From contig LR746272.1 of the NCBI GenBank assembly GCA_902729315.2, forward strand, positions 7,714,827 to 7,778,826: a DNA stretch of 64,000 bases, read 5' to 3'. A program made the translations under genes and the position numbers. Shown here piece by piece: positions 53,622-64,000 of this stretch. The DNA is from Spirodela intermedia (lineage: Eukaryota; Streptophyta; Magnoliopsida; Alismatales; Araceae). The notes under the pieces are model-generated. The model was given only the letters and a program-made list of their open reading frames with translations. It was not told the DNA's origin and searched no databases. Positions within the stretch are counted from its first letter, which is position 1, and every line of letters begins with the position of its first letter.

Positions 53622-55305
53622 TGACATGACTCAGTCGTTGTATATTAAATCACGCAAATATAAAATTTATAAAACTAGAAAATACGAATTTTCAGATATT
53701 TAGAAGTATTTCTGAATAAATATATTAATTATAATTCAATAAAACTTTCAAAAATAGCGATAATTTATCAGATTGATCACATGGATGTAATATAATATCT
53801 GGTAATTATTTAGAATTTTTCTCAATGAATGTGATTTTCTATGAATTTTATACTAGGAAATGAAAAGGAAATATATTTAAAATTTATGAAAAAGGGGAAT
53901 AAGGGTGCGGACATCAGGATGATATCAGTGCTTGGCAAAGGTGAATTGGCTGAAAATAGAGTTCCGTCTGGTGATTCTTACATAAGTGATTACAGACGAT
54001 TTAATTGATTAAATTAAGATCTGTAAAAGATAGAAGAATTGTAATGAAATGAAATATATGTTGGTAAATTTAAAATCAATAAATTATCACTAAATGAAAT
54101 GAAAATTAAGTTGAAAGTAGGAAAACAGAGTTACGGCATCGTGACGACGATGCGTCGGTGATGCATCAGAATCTTGAGCGTTTAGGAGGATCGTCATGCA
54201 GTGTCCACGACCTAGAAGGCTCTCCTTAGACAAAGATGGCATGGACAATCTCTAGATCTTCTCACGAAGTCTAGAGATTAATGAAATGAGGCGTCGAGTC
54301 GTTTCCAGTGGCTGTCACCCGACAGAGTGGAAAAATGGCGACTTTGTGGTTCTCCGGTGGCTGTCACCCGACGGAGAAGAAAAATAGCGACTTTGTGATT
54401 CTCCAATGGCTATCACCCGACGGAGAGGAGTTGAATGGAGGTGGGGCGCGTGTCAAGGAGCTTCACCCTCAAGTTCGCGCAACAAGAGGAGGCTCTTCAT
54501 CGCATCTGATACATTCTCAGGAGGTGACAACTCGTCTCCCGACAAATCGTCCTCTTTCTAACGATGGCTTGTTCGTCGATCAATCGAAGATGATATACTC
54601 GATGGATTCACGATCTTTTTATTGTGAATCGTTCAACAATTTTAGTAGCAATGTTCCGTGAATCACGTTGATGAGATTTTCACTAATGATCTAGCGATTC
54701 TCATTGTTTAATCCTTCACCGACGATCTGTAGGAAAGTCGCGATAATTAGATAAAGATATATGAATTTTGACTCTAGAAGGATTCGAACTCGTGCCGGTC
54801 GTCCGCCTCTTCTGAGGAAGATGTGATGCGGGTTTAGTCCCACGTCGGTTGTGCATCGATTTTTCGAGTGAATATATAGTAATTTTAGCTTTATAACCAA
54901 AGTCACTTCTCTCGTGTGTACAACCACTCCTTGCCCCATAGCTGGCTGGCCACCACTGACGTGGAAGGGGAGGTGGCACACACGTGCCCCAATCAGTCCA
55001 AGCTAAGCCACTCGAGCCCCTACTCGCGGCTATTCTCTAACTGCACTTTCGACCTACTTACAAGCCTAGCTGGCTGGCAAGTCCCCCCATTTGGTAATAT
55101 TTTTATTTTTATTTCTTGTTCTTTATTTATCTCAAAAGTAAGATTATAAAAATCGTATAAAATCACATAATTTCCCAAAAATTCACGTTAATCAATTGAA
55201 AACCACAAATCATACTTTAACACAAATATAAGTCTATTTATTATGAATTAAGGCTAAAACTATATTATTTACTAATTATTAACTTATGATAATGAAGACT
55301 TATCA
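53622..55305 (-). repeat. Nested element 5' LTR (right copy), 1684 bases
   Basis: Aligns with the left copy; most differences are C/T or G/A transitions at former CpG or CNG sites. It carries a local tandem repeat at 54308-54425 in which GGCTGTCACCCGACRGAG plus about 30 bases recur three times. Confidence 0.85.
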
Positions 55306-56610
55306 AAGGTCAATGTGACAACTAACTGAGTGATGTTCGATTGAGTAGTAGGAATGCTCATACTCACATGAAGTGCTGTGAAAAAAATCGATAGAAAGTC
55401 TGAGACACAATCACTTGAGAGAATCTGGTCACAAATTTGTGGGATAATGTCTAGATATAGATCATTGAGATATTCACCTACATAAAACTCTTGATGATAT
55501 CATTTAAAGATTTGAAAGTCGATAATTAGAAGTTAATAAAGAGACAACTCTTGAATTATCACCTAAGGTCAACTAAAGTATGTTTATTGTGAGAGATCAT
55601 TTTACGTATAGGTGAGAAGAGACTAAAATAATTACACAGTACAATTGATATTTATCTTGTAGACATATATGGTATCTATCATGAGTCAAAGTTGATTGAC
55701 ATGCTTGATATAAGCAAGGGGTTTAGCAATAGTCTATTCAATACTTTGAACCATTCATGTGATTATAGTAGAGTCAATTAGAGACCAAGAAGTATAAGTC
55801 GAGTCAAAAATAATCAATGAATCATCTGTCAGATGATAAAGTAGATTGTGGGACAAAAAAGTATTTGAAACTCAATGTCCACGATGCATAATTAAGACTA
55901 GTGAAGAGGTATGTTGACCAAGTCAATTGTGTTATAATGAAGTGTTGCGGAAGAAGAGTTGTCGACGACAAAGACTCTTTGACTAAAAGTAGGGTTGTGG
56001 GCTAAAGTCTATAAAGTGAAGAAGACGTACTATCCTTTTTCATAATAATGACATGAAATAATATACTAATTTGAGTGCAAGAATATGCCGTAAGGGGTGG
56101 CATGGAGTAGGAAATGACACATAGTAAGAAGATAGTTTGGCGAGAGTTGGTACAATAAGAGACAATATTGCGAGATACCACGATATATCATGATATACCT
56201 CGAGAGGCAATGTGGTAATAAATAATACTGCGATATAATACGAAATACCACAAGATACTATAATGGCAGATACTACAAGAGCGAGAGGGCCGCAATGGTA
56301 GATGTCACAACGACAAGGGCTATGATGACAAGAGGGCTGTGGTGATAGGGGTGGGGCCCCGATGCTAATAGGCTGCAATGGTACGAAGGGCGACGGCTGT
56401 ATGGGGGCTGTGATGGTAGGAGCTACGACAACAAGGGGTGTAATGGTAGTGTAGGCACCAACACATTGGTTGCGCATGGTGCAATGCCACGATGGCATGC
56501 AGAGAGAGAGAAAAGATAGAATACAGAGGATGCGATGGTAGCAGCAATAGGTGCAGTGGTAGCAACACAATTGTAGTGATGACAACTGAAAAAAACTTAG
56601 TGCTCTATTA

Positions 56611-56753
56611 TGTTGACAATAAAGAATTAAACCCTGAGATCAGATTTACACTAAATGAAGAGATATATATATATATATATATATTTATATATGTAGGATA
56701 AGAGAGATAAATAATGGGCCCAAGTAGGCCACATAGAAGATGATGTTCGAACA
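56611..56753 (-). repeat. Copia 5' LTR (right copy), 143 bases
   Basis: On the plus strand it starts TGTTGACAATAAAG and ends TTCGAACA. Just inside (56598-56610, minus) is AATAGAGCACTA, a decayed form of the initiator-tRNA-Met primer site TGGTATCAGAGC. It differs from the left copy by substitutions and by the length of the (TA)n run. Confidence 0.75.
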
Positions 56754-57272
56754 TATCTAAACAAGTCATACTTGGTTAGACCTAAGCTTGATCTAATGAT
56801 CAATTCCATCATTGTTCATCAATAGTTAACAATCAACAATTAACTCTTAGTTAATAGTCCATGCTTGACTGACATTCACTATTTAAAGATTAAGCTTTGA
56901 CATATCTTTTTTTGTATGAATAAATGTTCACTTTGACATCAAGATTGTCCCTAAATTGATTTTCTTTTTGAATTAAGTATTTTTTATTTAGGATATTGTA
57001 CCTATAATTTATATTGAGTGATTTATAGAAAGTTCTACTTATTTTTATAATTGATAAAGAGTGTTATGAGAACCCCTTAATTTTTCAGTAGTCTAATTAT
57101 TGTCAATGTAGCATCTTAATCTTGATAATTTTTTTTAACCACATTAATCTTATGTATTTCAATAATTGTGTAAGTGGATATAGAAAAGTTAATAGATGAA
57201 TTGACAACAAGACTAAGTGTATTTCCAAAAATGATATCAAAAAAATAATATATGAGGAAAATATGGAGAGAA

Positions 57273-57316
<44 letters not shown>

Positions 57317-58130
57317 AATAAAGAGAGGGTGCATGAGTACCTTTCTCTAGCACAAACTTACGCTAAGATAGTTGATTTTCACTCTTCCCTTAGAGAACCT
57401 CTCAAAAGCTTGATTTTCACTCTTCCTTTAGAGAACCTCTCAAAAGCTTTCTACCCCCACTTGCATGGCTTTAATTTCTTTTTAAACATTAATGAAATAA
57501 AATTTTCGTGCCTATGTTCATCACCTCTCTTATTGATTGTTGTCACATTGACATTGTAGTACATAATTGTCTATATTGACTTGTCAACATAATGGTCAAG
57601 AGTCACTCCAACATAGGTGAGAAGTCTCAACAAAGATCACATCAAGACTACTAAGACATATCATGATCAATTTTCTTAGAGTCATAGATCAATTGTGAAA
57701 GTCATTTTAAGCTAATTATTTAACTAGTTATTTCATCTTGTGTGACACTAAATTTTGTATCATAACTTAGGTTCTTGTTAGAACATTCACTTTATTTAAA
57801 TATATTTACATTAAAATCATAATCATTCTTTTCTTTTATAATTTAGTTCCATGTTCACTTTATCATCATGAATACTTGGTAGCCAAGAATCAATTAAGAC
57901 ACTTAATAGAAGGAGGATATGTGTAATTGGGCAAAAGAGTTATCTAAGAGACTTGATGGAGTCAAAGTCTATTTAACCCAGCTTGCTCAAACAATGGATC
58001 AAATATAAATCACCAAGAAAAAGATTGTGAGAGCATATGTAATCACCATCAAATAAAGTCCTTGAAAAAGTATTAAATAAAGTCCTTTAAGAATGAGTTA
58101 AGAATAAAAGACCACATAAACTAGTTGTCT
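56754..58130. other. AT-rich spacer with simple repeats
   Basis: Contains (GA)n at 57274-57312 and the 38-base tandem duplication listed separately. Short open frames have no recognisable product. Confidence 0.5.
57372..57447. repeat. Exact-period tandem duplication, 2 x 38 bases
   Basis: Units 57372-57409 and 57410-57447 differ at a single base (CTTCCCTTA against CTTCCTTTA). Confidence 0.95.
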
Positions 58131-61100
58131 CATGGGATTTAACATATAAGAGTGTTAAAGTTGAACCCTTACTTTGATGGGCTCCAAAATCTTAGAATAT
58201 ATATTGATTGAGAGGTTAAGATTGACTTTTATTGTAGATGGTATGAAATATCAAAAGAGAGTAAAAATATTACTCCATATGAGAAATCAAGAATCAATAA
58301 TAATTGAGAGAAATAAAAGAAAAAAGCACATTTTTGCTATTTTCAGATTTAGATTAGTGACATAAATTAATATAAGGGAACCAACCCATATTGAAATATG
58401 TTTATCAATTTGATGATTTTTTTATAAGGTGTGAACTAAATAAAAATATTGAGGTAACTCTTTTAAGATTTAAAACCAAATTAAAAGAACATATCTAAAG
58501 AGAACTTTTTCTTCATGATATCACTATATTAGAACATGTCTATCAATTAAGTCAAGAAATAGAGAGATTTCACAAACCTCAATTTGTAAGTTATACATCC
58601 TCAATCTAACACATGACTCAAGCAAATAATAGAATATAAAGTTCTTTTTTTTTGTATTACTTATTTTCAAAGTCCTAATATTAGATTACCTAATAATCAA
58701 GAAGATGAAGGAAAAGTAATAATAACTAATAAGACATCTCAAGGTAGTGATTATAGCAATATGTGTTTTTAATGTTATGAGCATAGACATGGTATTTATC
58801 AATACCCCACATGTATTATTCACATAAGATAACTTTAAATGAACTCAATATTACATGAATATATAATTAATAAACGTGACTTGTAGAAGAATAAGAGTAT
58901 AATGTTGATTATGACCTCATTTGAAAATTCAAGAAAAAAAATTATGCATTTCATTCTAAAAATATATATTAAACTGAGTCATGCAAGTGGCCACTTAAAT
59001 AATGTACATTTAGAAGCTGCAAGATGTATTTTAACCAAACACATTGGAGAAGAAATCTTTTATCACACTTTTATTTTTCTCACATATCTTAAGATTAAGG
59101 AAAAATCTTATAAAATCATAGTAGATAATGGATGTTGAATGAATATAATCTCAATTAATATCATACCATGACTAAAGCTTACTCTAATTAATCATCATAA
59201 CCCTATAAAGTGTTATGGGTTTACTCAACCTTCATTTTTTTGTTAAAAATAGATTGTTTATTGCTCTTATTACTAATTCATGAGAATTAAATTTAGAGTG
59301 ATGTTCTACCAGTAACAATAGAAAGCCTAATTTTAAGAAGACAATATTATGTATTCAAGATGTAACACAATATAAAAAGTTTTACAAGCATTCTTTCATG
59401 TTTAATAGAAAAAAAGCACATGAAATCCTTATTAACTCAATCATCTAACCCAAAAAAGCAACTCCTACTAAAGGTTTGTATTTGATTAATGGACTTTGAT
59501 TTTTTGAGATGTATTAAATTTTGGATTGTTTTGATAAGGGAAACTAAAAAATATTATCAATTTAAATCATCTATAACTCAATCTACCTTTTTGGGTGAGT
59601 TTTAGAAGATCTATCCATATGATCTATTTGACTAACTTCTTTTTTGTATGTGACATCTAACATGTGATTAACTTAATTCCAAGATCAATCCTACTCAACT
59701 TATCTTATTACATACTTAATTCTAGTAAATATAAGAATCTAAAGAGACAAATTATTAAACTTTACAAAAAGGGTTTTATTAAAGAAATCATGTCTATGTG
59801 TTGTACGAACATTATTAACATAGAAAAAAGATAGATCTTGAAATATGAGTGCAATCAATAAGATGAGAGTCAAATATCACTTTCCTATTATGCACTTGGA
59901 TGATATGTTAGACATTACGATCAAGGCCACCATCTTTTCTAAAATTAATCTCAATAGTGATTACCATTAAGTCAACATAAAGTTATGAGATGGGTGAAAA
60001 ATAACCTTTAATAATTAAGAGACCACATATAAATTATTAATGATGTTTTATAATTTATCAAATCTCTCAAACACCCTCACGAGATCAACAACTTAAATAT
60101 TTCAAAAAAATTATTAGCAAATTTATTATCATATATTTTAATGATGATCATAATAATAATTGGATCATGAAAGATCATTTAAACCATTCACATAAGGAGT
60201 GTAAAATTCTTATGTACAAAAGTTTGTATATTAGTCATATCATTTTCTTAGGTTTTGTAATTTTTTATGTCATTTAATTAACATTAATAAAGTCAAACCA
60301 ATCATCGAATTGTCCAAACTATTTAATTACTATGTTGTTTGAATGTTCTATTAGTCCGCAATCTTACTATCATTTTTTAAAAAAATTTAGTACAACTTAT
60401 AACTCTTATCACTGAATACATCAACAAGAAAACATTTAAAATTGACCAAGACTACTCTTAGTGAATTTTCATAATTAAAAAGAGTGTGACTTGAACATGT
60501 GTACTTAAGTTTCTTGACTTTTGTAAGATGTTTGAGATAGATTTGATGTTTCAAGAAAAAAAAATTGAGGATTATTGAATCAAAAGAGTCACTCTATAAT
60601 CTTATTCGGTGATAAAATTAATGATGCAAAATATTTTTATTATATATGAAAAATTATATTATGCTATTTTTAAAGTCTTGTGATATTGAAGTCATTATTT
60701 ATTGTCTATATAATATATGTTTTACTTCAATCATAAAGGTCTTACATTATCTTAATTATAAAAGGAAACTCAATTTTTGAGATAACCCTTAGAACAAATT
60801 TTGTCAAAATATACACTTTTATCTTTAAATACAAATATGACATTAAGAATCAAATTGCATTTACACTCACTCACATAATTAATTTAATATATATATGGTA
60901 ATTTTTTAGAAAAAGTTTTATGAAATTTGTGCATGCTTTATTAAGATAATCAATACACTCAAATAAAATCTTTAAAAGAAATAGTGATTATACGTATATT
61001 TGTGTGAGAGTTGCATTTGAGTGGATTAATTGGCCATTTTAAGTTGAAAAAAATTATAAAGATCATTTTTATTGACTAGTATAAAAAAGAAAACATAACA

Positions 61101-62300
61101 TTGAATTCTACACCTCTCTTCTATTTCCTAGTCATAATTGAAAAGATGTTGGCAGAAACTTTATAATAGGCTTATTTAAGACTCAAAATAACCATTATTC
61201 TACTCTTGCGGTGGTTCATAGGTTTTCTAAGATTTCCCACATTCTATCTTACTCTATGATCATATATGGCTTTAGAATTATTAAATTTTATTTTAATAAA
61301 GTTATAAAACTTTGTAACTTACATCAAATAATAGTGTTAAATAGTAATGTAAAATTTATGAGGTACATTTAGAAAACATTATGACACATGATAGCAATTA
61401 AGTTTTAACTTTTCACAACCTTCCACTCTCAAACATGAACACAAGTAGTTAATAGAAATTTAAAAAATCTTATGAGATATTTAATTGGCCAACATTTAGA
61501 AATTTGAGATTTAATCTTCCCATGAATTGAGTTTGCATATAATAATCATGTTAATCAAGCCACAAGATTAAGTATATTCAAGATTGTGTATGATCATAAA
61601 TTTAGAAAATTAGTTGATCTCATTAGTGTGTTGATGCATATTATAATTTGAGTTAGTTGAATCTTTTGCACAACATGTTAAGAGTATAAATAAACACATT
61701 AATATTACTGATGAGTCATATGAGTATCTAGTTGACTCTCATAAATAGCTCAAAGAATTTATGATACAAGTATGGCCACATAAGTTCATGTTATGTATTA
61801 TTGTGAAGTTACAAGTTTTTAATGTAATACTTTTAAAAATTTTGAACAAATGAGAACATATGTATGTTGTTGATTTGCTATCTGAAAAAGGAGTAGCCCA
61901 ACTTTCAATCTTTCTAACTTAGTTGTATATTAAACTGCAAGTTATTCTCAATGATACATTTGAGTCTTTTCTATCCCTTGTGAGTAAAACAAAACATGTG
62001 TCATGAGTCATATCTATTATATGACATGAGCAAATAAATGATATATTAAATGAATAAATTATTTATCTCATGAATAGAGTGTTTTAGTAATTCATTATAC
62101 ATTTGAGGGAGCACCTGCCATCAAATAATTCATATTTTTTTGAAAAGAAGCCATAGTATATAAATCTATACCTTAAATAAAATTATTATAGTAGACAAAC
62201 ACCACCATCAGCATGGTTGAGTTGTTACCATCTTAAGAGAATTAATGAAGACCAAAGAATTATGAACCATTGTCTAAGTTGTCAACACATTGGCTTATAC
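58130..62300 (+). mobile_element. Heavily decayed Ty3/gypsy gag-pol relic
   Basis: Plus-strand fragments appear in gypsy order, all broken by stops. A gag segment near 58470-58640 includes LEHVYQLSQEIERF. A zinc knuckle near 58765-58800 reads C-x2-C-x4-H with the last Cys lost. A protease-like stretch at 58902-59138 ends in KSYKIIVDNGC (family: LIVDSGSC). Reverse transcriptase pieces near 59760-60260 include HQVNIKL-like and IIFLGFV-like sequence. An integrase zinc-finger region lies near 61030 (GHFKLKK), and the integrase C-side near 61510-61620 includes EFAYNNHVNQATRLS and FKIVYDH. I could not find its LTRs. It is an old, inactive copy. Confidence 0.65.
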
Positions 62301-64000
62301 TATTAAAAAGTAATTTATTTATTATTAAGTATATATTTTATTTATTATATATTAAAGAGGTTATAAATTATGTCTTGTAACCTTAGAAATGATGGAGAGA
62401 AAATGATTTTTGTTATTTTACCGATCATTCTATGAATGAGAGGTTGTGAAAACTATTATTCAATTAATTTAGTGAGGGAAAAGCTTTGACAACCATTATT
62501 CAGTGCCACCTCCAGAGATCGGGATCGTCATTGTTGTCCACCATCCTTCAATCCCCATTTATTGTTGACCACCACTCCATGGCACCATTCACCACCGTTG
62601 ACCCTCGTCTGTCACCATTCCACTACCTCTTTGATAATCTCTCAAACTACTCATTATTCTAGTAAAACTAATATCTTTAACCCTCATAAGTCCATTTATA
62701 TCTTATGAAAAATAATATTTCATATTAGTAAATCTTATCTAGAACAAGTTTAAATAAAACCCTAAAAAAAATCAACCATACAAGTTATCAAAGTTGATAT
62801 TTACTATCCTTTGTTGGGCTTTGACCTTGGATCAACAACATCTTGTCGCTAATTGTAATGTAATAAAGGCATTGGGTGCCTTGGGTTGGTAGAAACTGGA
62901 GAGTACGGGAGGAAGCTTCGGAATAAGCAGTCAGAGGACCGTTGAGATCTAGTCTCACTCAGATCGTCCGATCCAGCCTGACCCCACGATCCTAAAGCTC
63001 GGCTGATCCGATTGGGAACGACCGAGGCATCTCCACTGGATCGTTCTCCGCAGCCGATCCAAGATAGAAAACCATCGGCAGTTTGTTGGGGCAAGATAGA
63101 AGTGTGACGACCGGCCCAGGCCCAGCAGTCACCCTTCTTCGAACCATCCGAAAATAAATGGTCAACCGAGCAATTCATCCTCTTGTAATAGTTGACTTTG
63201 AACTTTCCCTCAAGTAGGACCGTCTAAATGTAACGCTTCGTATTTAAGTTGACTAGCCGTGTAAGCAGAGCTTTTCTTGCATGTTCGAATGAGATCCTAG
63301 CGTTGACTGAAGCGACTGAGTGTCTGGTTGACCAATTGGCAATCCTCAGAGCAATCCCGATTTGACCAAACGACGTGCTTACAGCAGGTTCAGACAGGAT
63401 CGAACAGGTGCGAAAACCTGCTCTCTATCTCTCTACTATCCTTGCATCTCAAGAGCGAAGCCCTTGAGTCTTTATCTTCCCCTGGCGGAGCCGCTCAATT
63501 GATGGGTCCTCTCACCTCACAGCACACAGCCCTGCTCCTTCCGTTAGGGGGAACAAGAAGTCGTCACTCAAGAAAGAGTGAGAAAAAGAGCGCGAAAGCG
63601 AGAGAGAGTGCAGTTCGCCATGAAGGCCTGAACTGGAATCTACGGAGGTAGCGAGCCCAGGAGGGGGGACTCTGCCATCGAGCTGGATAATGGAGATCTC
63701 AGTGCTAACCGCCGTGGAAGGGCCCCCGCCGCCAGCTGTCCTCCCCTCCCCTCCTCCCTTACGCCGGCAGAGAGGCTCCTGCGCCGCTGACCAGGGTGCC
63801 TTAGTTCTTCCCCGGCGGCGGAAATGACCCGGATGCGGCAGACATTGTTCGAGTGACGATCGACACTTTCAAGTGATGATAATATTTGTCGAAGAAAGGC
63901 AACCTTCGGAACGCGGGTTGATGAAATTCCTTGGTCTTTAATCGTATCAACGTAAACGAGGCCGGATCTCAATAGCTTGACAGAATGTGGACATCATTTC
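62301..64000. other. Right end of window, no supported gene
   Basis: 62301-62840 is AT-rich. At about 62840 the base composition becomes balanced and stays so to the end. The stretch 63180-63340 is rich in TTGAC/GTCAA cores, and a CT-rich tract lies at 63420-63450. Two open frames near 63640-63972 (minus) and 63690-63830 (plus) overlap and have no family I recognise. A gene may begin beyond the edge. Confidence 0.4.

Larger units (their letters stand above)
47776..55305 (-). mobile_element. Nested Ty3/gypsy-type element with gag relic and no pol (TR-GAG-like)
   Basis: Long direct repeats (47776-49340 and 53622-55305) bound a 4.3-kb interior. Both LTRs start TGAC and end TTATCA. Orientation is minus: the right LTR is followed on that strand by TGGTGCCGTTGCTGGGG (53600-53616), close to the tRNA-Asp primer site of Athila/Tat-type elements, and the left LTR is preceded by the polypurine tract AAGTTTGGGGGCG (49340-49352). 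Only gag-type protein is visible in the interior. No protease, reverse transcriptase, RNase H or integrase motif was found in six frames, and about 1.9 kb (49353-51280) is non-coding. This fits a non-autonomous terminal-repeat-with-gag element. The flanking 5-mers (GAGAT and AAGGT) do not match well. Confidence 0.8.
44206..56753 (-). mobile_element. Ty1/copia LTR retrotransposon, decayed, split by a nested element
   Basis: Short direct repeats at about 44206-44332 and 56611-56753 are the LTRs; both contain ATTAAACCCT, ACACTAAATGAAGA, a (TA)n run and TGGGCC/AGTGGGCC. Probable target duplications are GATCT (44201-44205) and TATCT (56754-56758). Reading leftward on the minus strand, domains follow copia order: gag relic (about 56500-55306), then after the nested insertion the protease/pre-integrase region near 47470-47060 (LVNLLSI), integrase near 46830-46480 (SSALFD-like), reverse transcriptase near 45480-45200 (SSQAWF and the YVDD counterpart YDDD), and RNase H ending in DIFTKSL near 44415. 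All carry stops and frameshifts, so it is not active. Confidence 0.85.

Noticed and set aside
47771-55310. Five-base target duplication for the nested gypsy element
   Set aside because: Flanking GAGAT and AAGGT agree at only three of five bases, so I do not claim it.
63640-63972. Minus-strand open frame of 110 codons, and a plus-strand frame from 63690 starting MEISVLTAVEGPPPP that looks a little like a transit peptide
   Set aside because: The two overlap, neither has a recognised family, and the continuation would lie outside the window.

Overview
The window is nuclear DNA of a flowering plant. Genes have plant-only families (B-class GATA with an LLM tail, HD-Zip II, MFT, group-D TDY MAP kinase), short GT-AG introns and plant-type LTR retrotransposons. 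Very high third-position GC in several short genes and abundant (GA/CT)n microsatellites fit a monocot best, but I cannot name the species.

Bases 1-42.7 kb are a gene island. From left to right: the 5' part of a UAP56 DEAD-box helicase (minus strand, running off the left edge); a GATA factor (minus); a small five-exon DnaJ protein (minus); a two-exon unknown protein (plus); a probably dead Methyltransf_16-type methyltransferase (plus); an unknown 182-residue protein with an internal repeat (plus); cyclin H, 13 exons (minus); a decayed syntaxin-like relic (plus); a ten-exon group-D MAP kinase (plus); a 147-residue small membrane protein (minus); an At4g28100-like GPI-anchored protein (minus); MOTHER OF FT AND TFL1 (plus); CDC123 (minus); and an HD-Zip II homeodomain factor (minus). 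I assembled the exons by hand from splice signals and reading-frame continuity. Every model I call complete closes in frame.

Bases 44.2-62.3 kb are an AT-rich repeat block. A Ty1/copia element on the minus strand (about 44206-56753) has very short LTRs, and its gag region is split by a second element. The inserted element is a Ty3/gypsy-type one (47776-55305, minus) with LTRs of about 1.6 kb, a tRNA-Asp-like primer site, a gag relic and no visible pol, i.e. a TR-GAG-like non-autonomous element. To its right is a heavily decayed gypsy gag-pol relic on the plus strand (about 58.1-62.3 kb). The last 1.7 kb has no gene I can support.

The genes do not form an operon-like system. Themes are nuclear RNA export and transcription (UAP56, cyclin H/TFIIH, GATA, HD-Zip), translation initiation (CDC123), signalling (MAPK, MFT) and protein folding (DnaJ). 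I found no convincing previously undescribed system. The most checkable oddities are a GC-AG intron in UAP56, a hydrophobic tail on cyclin H, a methyltransferase with a damaged SAM loop and no start codon, ABA/seed-type elements upstream of MFT, a microsatellite-seeded tandem array, and the nested gag-only retroelement.
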